The notes under the pieces were generated by a model, which was given only the letters and a program-made list of their open reading frames with translations, did no database searches and was not told the DNA's origin. Of a stretch of 64,000 nt of DNA, positions 13,801-25,800 are shown piece by piece. Location of the stretch: NCBI GenBank assembly GCA_900660155.1, contig CABFPE010001148.1, positions 6,294 through 70,293 of the forward strand, given 5' to 3'. Numbering within the stretch: the first letter of the stretch is position 1; each line of letters starts with the position of its first letter. A program made the position numbers and the translations under genes. The DNA is from Hofstenia miamia (Eukaryota; Xenacoelomorpha; Acoela; Hofsteniidae).

Positions 13801-16800
13801 ACCTGAATTTTTTCGAATTTTTAGAATTAAAACCGCTGTAATACAACATAAACTTGGTATTATGCATATAATTATGCTATGCCGTCAAAAAATTTCAATA
13901 TTTGGATGACAATCTGTATAATATTAGTTTGGAATCTGTCTAAAAGTACTATATTTGGATGACTTCATCTCTACACATTATGGCTTTCTTCCTTGCCTTT
14001 CTCTTCTCTGTGGTATATTAAAGCCATCTTGTTGAATTCCATTACTAACTATTACAACTTCTGAAAGCCATTACTCTTTCAATTCTTATCCAATTCCTTA
14101 GCTCTTTTCACCATTCTTTAGAGCTCCTTTAATTCTATATCCCAATGTTTATATTATATTTTTAATTAATATTCCTTTTCCGTTATTAATGCTTTAATTT
14201 ATTATAACTTTCTTTCTAGCGCTTTTCAACTATATCAACTGATCGATTTTGGAACCCTATTTCTCCGTGACTTTTTATCTTATGGATTAGGTTTTTATAT
14301 CAAAATGTAGACAATTACTAGTTCCATGTGAAACTAATTCTTATTTTTTGGATATATCAATTCCCATTCAATAGCATCGACCAATAGAAATTGTCAATTG
14401 TAACACTTCTGTTATAATCGATTATTATAATTTATAGGGTAGACTATCTTTGGAGACCTATAGCTCCATGACTTTTAATGCTATGAATACAGTTTAAATA
14501 TCATTCGATGCGCGCTGAATAGTTCTACGACAGACTTATTTTTCTTTTTTAAAATTCATCAATTTTTAACGTTTTTAGAGCAATAAAAATGGGAAAGAAC
14601 AAAGATTTATCAAATGAAAAAATAGCGCAAGTGGAGATTTTGTTAAAGGAAAACTTGTCCATGCGACAAATAGGTCAACGTGTTGGTATTAGCCATATGA
14701 GCGTTAAGAATATTAAAGATAAATTGGAGACAGGTCAACCAACATCATCTAGAATTGGACATTGTGGCAGAAAGCGATCAACAACAACTGCCAATGATCG
14801 CTATCTTCTAAGAAGCGTGAAGAAAATGGTGCGACCAACTGCGTCAGAGTTGAAACGCGAGTGGGAAAGTACTGGAGTAGCGGTATCTGTTTCTACAGTC
14901 AAAAGAAGACTCTCTGAGCTGGGTTGCAAAAACCGTGCTGTAAGAAAGGTGCCATTGCTAACACAAGCAATGAAGAGAAAGAGACTGGACTTCGCCAGAA
15001 AGCATGCCAATTGGACGGTGGATGATTGGAAAAAGGTAAATAAACAATTTTTTATATTTTTCTTTACCTATACGTTATTTTTTTTAAATTTCATAATATT
15101 AGGTTATTTTTTCTGATGAGTCTTCATTCGAATGCGGCGTGTCTGGTGGTCGTCGAGCCTGGCATGCTCCAAACCAGCCATTACCTACACGCCCATCAGT
15201 TCGTCACCCAATAAAAGTTATGATTTGGGGTCAATTTTCATTTTATGGGGCTGGTAGACTGCATATTTGCGAATCTAATATGAACAAAGAGCAGTACTTG
15301 GATGTTTTGAAGAATCGTTTGTTGCCTCAAATGGAGGAATGGAGAGCTAACGATGTCTGCACATTCATGCAAGACAATGCGCCATGTCATACGGCAAAGA
15401 TCATTAAAAAAATTTTTGAGGATCAGCACATCAACGTTTTGGATTGGCCGGGCAACAGCCCAGATCTGAATCCGATCGAAAATCTTTGGGCGATTGTAAA
15501 ATCCAAACTGAAAAACCATAATATTACGACAAAAGAAGAATTAATTAGTCTAATAATTCAAATATGGACCCGGGATGTAAATATCCCTAACATTTTACAA
15601 AATTTGGTGACGTCTATGCCACGACGTATGCAGCAAGTTGTTAAAGAAAAAGGTGGAATCACCAAATTTTGATACATTTTAAACTTTATTTTGTACTTTT
15701 TTATTATATTTGAATGTAAATACATTCATTATGTTCTTCTAAATATTGTGTTCAATTTTAATGGAAAAACTACTATTTTATGGGTATTAAAATTGTAAAA
15801 ATTCGAAAAAATTGAGGTGTAAATAATAATTTGAGCGGTACTGTAGATACGTACAGTCTGTTCAGTTCTGGAAATCGAAATCGTTCCAGTTTCCGCAGCT
15901 AGGCCGAATTGCCGCTAAGTATTCGTTATACCAGCCTCAAAGTCTCCTCAGCAGGTCATTTTGTTAATGAAAATCGTACTCTTTATAAACAAATGCTGTT
16001 AAGGCATTTGTGGTTTTGAAAGGAGCAAGACTTAACAAACTTATCTAGACTCTTAACCTGAACTGATGGGTTGCTTACTTGGCAAATTTAAAAATAATAC
16101 AATTTGAGAATATAAGTTTTGAATCATTAAATTGCCGTGCTTTTCCTTTAACTTTAAGAATGTGTCCTCATCGTGTCGCAAATATCAAATTCTGGGCGCC
16201 AGTCAAAACCGGTTACAGCCGGTTGAGAAAAAGCTAAGCCGGTTCAGTTGGGTCAGAAAAAATCATGACCGGTTCCAACTCTGATATACTAAACGATCGA
16301 TCTTTTTATGCTGCACCTTTTGTAAGCAGAATCATATCTTCAATATTGAATTCGACATTATCAAAAAAACTTAAAAAATGGGCATTTTTGGTTGAGTTGT
16401 CTATTGTTGGGAGGCTATGGCTCGATCAGCTTTGGTCCGATTAAAATATAAACTTCCATCATTCTTTGCGAAAATGTAGTAAGGAGCAATAGCGCAAAAA
16501 ACTACGTTTAGGTGTTTTCTATTCGATTCCACGTAAAAAATTGGTTTAGTACTGTTCCTGATATAGTTGTCTAAATGCATATATTGCAGTGGCCTCATCA
16601 CTTTGAGCGTCAGACTGACCACTTGGTTGAATTTTTAGGGACCTTGGCATTGACCTGAAAATAGTGACTTTTTAGGGAGCTCAAGTCATAGAATGACCTA
16701 CTGACATATGACCTCAAGTAATATTCCTCACAAAATTTGACAAAAGCCGGGTTTAAAAACCTTTTGTATATTCTTAAAAATCACACAGAACAAATTCATA

Positions 16801-19800
16801 TCAGACAGGGTGATTTTCTACTAAAATGTATGTTTGTAGCAATACACTGAAGGTATACATGTAGCTTGCAGAAAACACGATCAAAACAGACTAACGACAA
16901 AATTTAAACTGAAAAGAGCTCAATATGAGCTGCTCACATACACAGGTGATAAACATTAAATTTAAAGAGAATAGCAACTTATTCAGCGATTGCAAAGGCA
17001 TGATAAAGTTGTCAATCATACGATAACATGAAAAGAAAATTTAAGTACTGGTACAGTGCGTAACAACCGCAAACCCCGCCATTTATGATATGCATTAAAG
17101 TATTAAATGTTGTTAACGCATGACATGGCAACTGCGTCTCGATCAGCCTCAAGTCTCCCTCTTTTCCGTTTGAGCTGTTCGACAAGTTCTTCAGCCTTCT
17201 CGATTTCAGAGGTAGTTGATGTGATATCCTTCTGCACTGCGGTTGCCGTTCTCCGCTTGAACACATTTAGCTCCTGACGAAGATCCTCAGAGCATACGAT
17301 TACTTTCGGCAATTGACCACCTTCTTTGTCTTGCTTTCTTCTTTGAATTTATTGGCGCCATCATGACCATTTCTTCCAATTCGTGTGACATCTGAAAGTC
17401 CTCACGGGAGGAAAATTCCTGTATCGCTCTTAGTGCATCGTATAATTCCACAGACATCTGGCTCATTTGATCAGTTTCTGTTAACTTCATGCGCGAGAAT
17501 CCCGACTCAACTACCATATTGTGGCCACACACTAGCAAAACAGACTGTAAAAGTCTGAGCAGGCATGGATACGATTCCAAAGCTCCGGTGCGATGAGAAT
17601 CTTCGAGCTGTACTGTGTTGTCGGCACACGAAAATTTGTAAGCAGTGAATTCATCAAGATCAGCACGTGTGATTTGCATGTATTCGGCAAGTTTCTCCAA
17701 ACCATTAACCGTTTTTTCCGATAAAATTTACAGTGACACATTGATAACATAGCTATACTTAGAGAGTGGGCACGAAAGAAAAGGCTGAAATCGTTTGAGC
17801 AAACCATGCAGTTGGAATTCGTTGTGCGTGTTCCGCTGCTTCAAAATTTTCCGCTCATCATCAAGAGAAATTGAAGCTAACTTCTGAAAGACCAACTTGT
17901 TGTTGCTGTGGTACAGACTAGTTGTTTTTGCGTCAAACTGACAAGTAATAACCTTCTGGGCGCTAACTGCACTTCTGGTGTACAGCTTGCTGAAGCAATC
18001 GCTACTCGACAGAGTTACTTGGTGACCCAATCATGAAAGTAGCTGAGATATTACTTGCAAAAGAAACTTCAACTGGTCGCAAATATTTATATATATATAT
18101 ATATATAATCAACACAACACATAGATTTGTAATAACATATAAATGCCATAATAAAGTATGATCTCAAAGTTTTTTTTAGCCGAAAGAGCGACTTGAGGCT
18201 CTCGTCATTCGAAATTTTAACTAGGGCAAGAACTACCAGCAACTGGTCTAACATTTGGCCATTGATTGAAAAAGAGACAACAATCTTGTCGAAATGAAGC
18301 TTTTGAACATAATCAGATCCAGTAAATCACTACTTTGCTTCATAATACAATGGGCTTTTGGCGTCGTCCCCAAGTAGGCGGAAAAAATCTCAATGCGTTT
18401 CACAATGACATTAAATTGTTCCAAATTTCTGGCCTCAGATTTTTGAAGCAGATACGCCTGGTGCGAACTGCAGCCTGGAAAGTGAAAGTCTAACAAACGG
18501 TGACACTTCTTTCACCCTCGCCTTGAAACTACCAACTTTGACTGACATCGTCGAACAATTATCAGTCATAAGGTAAACCAAATCATTGAAGGACAAATCG
18601 AACCTTTCAATCACTGCGAGAACTCTCTCACAATGACATCAGCATCATGGAGTTTAACGCCGTCGAGGCTGTTTATACTAGTTATCTTTCAGAAAGTCAA
18701 CAATGTTAACCGACACAGAAATATCGGCAGATGTCAAGTACGGGCACTGGCGAACACCGCCATTGAAGAACGCTATTCAGAATTCAAGTCGGCATTTTCT
18801 ATTGTAGCTCGTCTCGTCCACGTGGATACTAAAAAGCTTCCCTTAATACCATCCTTCATTCGCTGCCTGGCATTTGGCACCAAAGCATGCAATGCAATAT
18901 AGCTAGCTTTTGTCCTCCCACAGTTAATTGCTATAAAAAGCTGAATCCGGGAACATTTTGCTGTATTTAGCACGCTTGCGGGTAGTGGAATCACTGGAAC
19001 GAAAGGATTGCTTGTTCAGCACAATACTCAAAACGTGTACCACCGTAGCGCGCCCAGTGTCTGCTTGTATATCAATACAAGGAGCAGCTCTTGAAAAACC
19101 AGCTTGTACAGTTGGTTGACTAACTACAGCTCCAATAGCAGCTCTAGATATTTAAAATCTACAAATTGGACAAAACTACTCACGTGTGACATGCTTGAAC
19201 TTCATGCTGGGCCAATCTACAACGCCCATTGCTCACGTTAATAATCTTGCGATCCACCCTGCACTGACGGCATCATCCTGGCCGTCAATCAACTTTGTCC
19301 AAGAGAATCCGGCTATGAGCGCAGAAGTGGCCTTACATTTGCCTATTTCATTTAAAATATACTGAGCGTTTAGGGACTTCTAGGGAACTTTCAAAAAAAT
19401 AGTTACCATTTAGTGACTTCTAGACGATGGTCCCTAAATAGAGACCAAGTGGTCAGTCTATAGAGCATCACTATGAATAGCCCGGCAATCTTATAGTAGG
19501 CTCTGGGTAGCATGCAGTATAAATCGCTTTAATAAGATATCATATGCTAGGCTTAATATACAAGTTAAAGTTTTTTCCGTTTTGCATAAAAAGCACTACT
19601 CAGTTTCTTGCCAAATGCGGCCTCATAACCTACGAGCAATTGCGAAAAAATTGAAATTGTGAATCGATTCATTTCTAAAAAATCGAAATTGAAATAACGG
19701 AATTCAAAATCGCCGCACCCTAACAATTTCCTATTGGTTTATCATAAATAATAGAATATTTAGCCACATGGTTCTTTGCATTGTATATAAGTAGTATTTT

Positions 19801-22800
19801 GGAAAGTATGTCTTAGAGAGTCGTATATATATATATATATATATAATAGCAACATTACATGTAGGTTTAAAATAACATATATGCACAATAAAAGCATGAA
19901 ACGCAAACAACCGAGATAGGTGAGCAATTCCCAGATATTCACAGTTGATAGTTTCAATTATATATTCATTGTGATGACGAACAGAAAACGGGATGCATTG
20001 GCTTGCCCTAAAACGTCCCTGAATGAAGTGCCTTCCTAAGTGAGTCGATTTAAACTATTTATGCGTGAATTAATGCCATCTGTGTTTAATGTTCAACTGA
20101 TCAATTCCATAATGACGAATAATCCTGCAAATTAGGTTGCAGATCTTCTGTATTTATTTTTTAAGTATTTGGGAAATTTTGGGAAATGACAGGCGTAATC
20201 CATCAACGTTATGACTAGGGATGCAAACATCATGTGCAAACAATTGTCCGTAATATTCGAAATATACCTTGGTTCAAAAAAAATGGCCGCGGCAATATTT
20301 TTGAAAAATGCGTATAGCTCGAAAGCGGCAAATTTTGGCGAAATGTGGCAAAAATAAAAAAGTTAGCACGTTGAACAGACTTTGTCGCCGTGTGAATCAA
20401 TTGACAGGTACTTAGCTGGTGAAAATGCTACACATCATTCTTCAACACAAAATTTTGAAATGCAAGCGAAACGCGATTTACTTGAATTTCTCTATGTCAA
20501 CGACTCCACCAACCGTGAATATCTGTCGAAACGGGTGAAAATGCCACCTCGTAGTTTCCGACGTAACATGAAAATCTTGGAAGAAAGGGGAACCTTGGAA
20601 AGAAAGAAAGGAAGCGGCTGACCTCTCCAAATTTCTGGCAATGAGAAAAAACGCTTATGTCAAATTGCGCTTAAATGTCCGTCGGCATCAACTCAAAATG
20701 TCTGTGATCGTTATAACGAGTTAGCTGGGACATCCGTCAGTAAATCCACAGTTTTCCGAGCTCTGAAATCGCCTGGCGTGCAGAAAAAGACTGCAAAAAT
20801 CATCCCGAATATCACACCAGACCAGGAGCAAAAAAGAGTCGAATTTTGCAGAACATGGAAGAACTTCAATTTCGGAGAAACCTGGCTTTCTGACGAGTGC
20901 GTGTTCCAACTTCATCGGAATAAAATCAAGCTTTGGAGTTCTTATCGAAAAACGCCGCGAAAAGGTTTCCCGAAGTTTTCACCCAAAATTATGGTCTGGG
21001 GAGCAATATCGAGTAAAGGTTTTTACATGAAAATCATCGAGGTACAATTGATAGTTCCAAGTACTGCGAAATTGTTGGTGACTTTATTCTTTACGCCACT
21101 GCATTATTTCTCGATGGCTGGATACTAGAGCAGGACGGCGACACACCCCATACTTCCCGACAAACTAAAGATTTTTTTGCAGAAAATTCGGTACAATTTT
21201 TGCAGTGGCCACCCAATTCGCCAGACATTAATCCAGTGGAAAATGTGTGGACGATGCTTAAATCCTTTGTTGAGAAAAAAAATCCGAAAAAAAAGACGAA
21301 CTCATTCAGTATGTTCAAGAATCTCAACATGTAATTTTGCCAGCGGTAAGAAAAAATTTGATGGGTTCTATCCCGACGCGTTTGGGCCAGTGTCTTGAAA
21401 ACGAAGGAAAATTTGTGGAGAAATGGACTGGGACTGAATAGGCAAGACAAAGACGCAACAGACTCATATTTTCTTATATTATTTTGTTTGCTCAATGCTT
21501 AGAAAAATCTATTATTTCAGCGGCCACTTTTTTTGAACCAAGGTATACATAGAAGCCTCGAGCCAATTTAAATATGTTCCTATTAACTCCGTTTAGTAGG
21601 AAACAAAGAAGAGCATTAATGATATTTTGTAACATTTACGAGGTAATAAATACTGAATATGCTTGAAACTAACATTTATAGTACATCTCGTGCCATGCCT
21701 ATCTATATGCTGCAGAAATTTCATATTTTATATTGCCCAGCAACAAATTGGAATAAATACCGGGTATTTAGAAGGAAGCTACTGCAGTAGAACCCAAACA
21801 CTGAAATGTTAATTCAAATTATACTTGAAACAACTGAGAACAATAGAGTTACGTTGAGTGACCAAAGGTCGAAAAAAATAATAAATATTAAGTACATAAA
21901 AAACCAATAATTCTTACCTGTAGTAGAAAGCGGCGTATGGCTCTATTTGTCAAATCTCGTTCGTCATTTAAATTAAGCAACTAAAATGAAGAGTTTAAAT
22001 TTGTGTTCAGCAAATAAGCAGTGGGAGCCAGATAGTATCAACTCAAGCAGAAAACTCGTAATCCATTTTATTATTTTTAAAATTAAAAAGACATTTGAGG
22101 GTCTCTGGAGGAACAATTCTCGGCCACCTATCACAAAATGCACCTAGTAAATTAGAATGCAATCAATTACATCAAATTAATCGCTTTCGCCTCCATTAGC
22201 TACATAAGCCGTCATTCCTAAAAGCCGATACTATTTGAAACGAAGGCCAGAACTTCATATTGCATTTTTTGAGTTTCAGTATAAATTAAGAATGGATATT
22301 TTTTGCAAGGCCAATTACGTAAGAAAATTCCAATTTTAATTTATCAAATAAAGTCAGTTGCTATATCAATAGCATTCTTTTAATTAGATTGGTTGAATTA
22401 TTAGATTTGATAAAATCCAAAGCATTCAAGTACTTAAAATAGAAAATAATACATTTTTTAATACGATGTATTCGCATAGTATTCGAAACGTTTGCTAGTA
22501 AATAAAAGAGAACTCATAATGTATGACATCCTTCCTCAAAAGTTATCTAATCAAACTATCAATGACAACAAAGATTTTAGAAAATGATGCACAACAAGTT
22601 TTGCCAAATAGGGCTTATTACTATTTGTACAGCTCCCATTGATGATGTAAATTGGCAAAATATTGTGGTTATTTTTCATCGCTTACATACAAATCAGCGT
22701 TTTACATAGTGCAAAATCCATGGACATATTTAATATTGAAATTAGTAAGTACGTATAATCTGTAAAAAAAACTACCTCTAAGTGATCAATAAAATTCTTT

Positions 22801-25800
22801 TGAAATGACATATCGGTGGCTAAAATGAGATCCCGCAACAAACTGATTAATTCTTTATAATCTTCTTTAGGAATATGATTAAATACTCCGGTCTCATGGA
22901 AGATTGAAATCGCCAGGCGGACGTGATGAATTTCGAGTAAAGAAGACTGATTTTCCAACTAAAAATGTTCAACCGTTATTAAATACTTACAATAAGAAAT
23001 CATATATATAGATATATNATATATATATATATAATTTGGTGTGTTGTTAAAATAGATTAAATGTTCTTCAAAAATAATAACGATCTTGACATCTAAAGTA
23101 ATTTTACCTGATTTCCAACAAATTGTGCTGTTTTGGTAAGCATAAAACTCGCAAATTAAATGCATTTTAATAAACTAGCTAACTGCATATAATTTGGCGA
23201 GTCACATTCAATGATATTATTAAAACTCCTAATGGCATAAATTGTTAAAAATTTCACATTTAAATTCTAATTATACCCATTGATCAACATTTCTTTTTGA
23301 AATAATATATATTCCTGGGTAAAGATTTTACTCAAGTTATTCACTTGTGTTTGTGACATTTTAAATTCATGAAACTCCATGCCCTTACAATTTTTAAATC
23401 AAATAAAAAAATGAACAACTTATAAAAAAGCCCTACATCAGTAGTAAGCAAACGATAAAGAAGAAATGTGTTTCTTTAATAACAAACCGCTACATGATTA
23501 TCGCAATAATAAAAATTGCTTGTTCACTGGTGCATTCTACTTAATTTATTTTAGAAATTTAACCAAAAACTCATTTGCGTGATATTAGAGTTATTGAAAA
23601 GTTCTACCTTCTGCAAAAAATCAAAAACAATTCAGAATGAGAGGAAATACTTCAAAGCAGCAAAAACAATCAAAGCACTTTGAAAAATTTAAAAAACGAT
23701 TTACATTACACAACCATCTCATTCTCTGTAGCCATTACAGCGTGTAACGAAAATCTATAGTGATGGAGGACTCCAGTTACTCCAAATAAATTCAAATTGT
23801 TTTAGTGCTTTGACTATTCACAGAATTCATATGATTTAAAATTCCGGGAAATTCGAAAATTGAACTGCAAAGCTCATTTATTTAAAAACACTATCTGAAT
23901 TTCTTTCAAAAACAAACATAATTGCTACTCAATTTTAATGACATCAATATTTAAAAATGACAAATGCTTATAGAATGTGGGGCACATTTACCATAAAAAC
24001 TCTCGAGAAAAACACAGAGTGAAGGATTACTTACAGCAATGGAAGCCCCCACTTAAAACAGTGTCCATATTATACGAAAGCTGATAAGCATACCTTACCT
24101 CAGTTTGGTACAAAAGTTGTTTTTGATAGATTAGTATAATTCCCACACAATATCATAGTTCATAAATCTTCGTGCTAGCTAATGCGAAAGGGTCTAACTC
24201 TTGTTTTTACATTACACGTATCATCAAGATAAGAACCACATATATTACAAATTCCAAGTTACAAGGTAGATTTTTATCTCATATAACTACGACATACTTT
24301 GTCGTCAAATATAGCAGCGGTAATTCGCGTAGATCTTGAAAAATGTCAAAGCTTTAGGTTAATGCACTATTTTGGATTAAAGTCATTACTTAATTTTAGT
24401 TGGGGTAAATTTTTTAGGATTCTAAAATAATGGAAACAAAACATCTTTCTATATAAAAATTATAATGGTATTACAAGTTGAAAATTAAATCACTTCAATG
24501 TGGAATTGACCAATAATAATGTTAAAGTAAGGGAAAGAAAGTGTGCAGAGACAACATACCACGGGAAAAACTATCAGATGCTTATACTTCCTCTAACAAA
24601 AGAATTATCTAGAGAATTATTGGATAATCTTACGGAATAGAATCGAGCGGTTTCTGCTAAATAGTCATTGGAAGCAACTAGAAACTTTTGGTTGACGCCT
24701 GGGTGATCCAAATCATGACACGCAGCGGCGAGAAGAATTGCCATCAATTCCAATTTGGTCAAGTGAGGCACGATCTAAAATAGGAAAATATTTAAGTTTT
24801 AAAATTTTGAATTATATTTATACAGATACATAATATTTTATGAGTAAATTCATTGATAATGTAGCTAGCACTGCCGATTCAATTAACTTCATTATGCCCC
24901 CCTTTGTACAGCCATCTGTCAGGAAGTGAATTAAATGCAATTTGAAAGCGATAAAGGCTCGTTATGAGGAACCAGTTAGTAAGCGATGGGATATTGCACC
25001 ATTACATCAAAGTCTAGACGACGCTTTCAACTTTAAACGAATTTTAAAAAAAATTGGAGCTATATTTTAGGTTAACAACTAGTAACTAAAGGAAACAAAA
25101 TAAAAATCTTAAACAAAAACGGATTTGGTCTCTCCAATATTAATTCGGACAGCTTCCCATACAATGCTGCCAAACATTGGTGTATATTTCTACAAATCTA
25201 TATTCATACATGCTTAGGTTTTTACAAATTGTTAATTTATCCTCTCAGAAATAAATGTTTGCTTAGAATAATCTCAATTTCACTAGCGTTCAAAACAATC
25301 TCATTAACTTTATAAATCTCTATATTTGGTACAAGAAATAGCGTACGAGTAATGTGGGAGTTAACATTGTAAATGTTGAATAAAATGAATAAATTTCCGG
25401 CAAATTACGGAATAATTAATTAGACGACTAAAAAATCAGGGAATTATTAAATAAACACATCAATACAAAATAGGGAAACACTAGCTATATTATATACAAT
25501 ACACACTGAAAATTTTCCAGTCAAAACTACTAAATGAATTCTGATAGCTGACTATTTTGACAATTTTACCATAGGTTGGACAAAGTACACGCGTGCTCCT
25601 GACCTGTTCTACTTTGCTGCTATCATTAGCATCTCACATAAATCATTCCTTACCATTGGCTGATACATCGAGTAGCAACTTTTTCTGGATGAAATAGTCC
25701 CCACCCATGCAGTTGCTTTGCATAATTCCCATGTCAAGGGAAGCATTAACTAGGTTAGAGACCGGGCCCGTTATATAAGAAACCATTACACGTTTTATTG

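Larger units (their letters stand above)
11361..16283. mobile_element. Old hAT-like non-autonomous element carrying two nested Tc1 elements
   Basis: The left end CAGAGTTGGAACTGGTTCGA and the inverse of the right end, CAGAGTTGGAACCGGTCATG, form terminal inverted repeats. Subterminal CCGGT motifs recur on both sides, as is common in hAT elements. The 8-bp flanks ATACACCA and ATATACTA agree at six of eight positions and differ only by C/T transitions, fitting an aged hAT target duplication. Without the two Tc1 insertions the element is about 1.3 kb with no recognised transposase. I infer a non-autonomous hAT hit twice by Tc1 elements. Confidence 0.72.
10131..21917 (-). other. 11.8-kb transposon-filled intron between exons F and G
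   Basis: About 9.05 kb of this intron is assigned to three transposon blocks (11361-16283, 16611-19460, 20267-21543). The rest is AT-rich. Degenerate copies of a repeat with a GCGGCGATTT or GCGGCAATTT end occur near 10832 and 19715, and a related end occurs near 47742. (TA)n tracts lie near 18090 and 19825. The intron must be removed between a CAG|GTAAGAA donor and a CAATTTAG acceptor for the enzyme to be made. Confidence 0.85.

Noticed and set aside
17012-17266. Small open frame overlapping the hAT transposase on the minus strand
   Set aside because: Shadow of the coiled-coil end of the hAT pseudogene in another frame.
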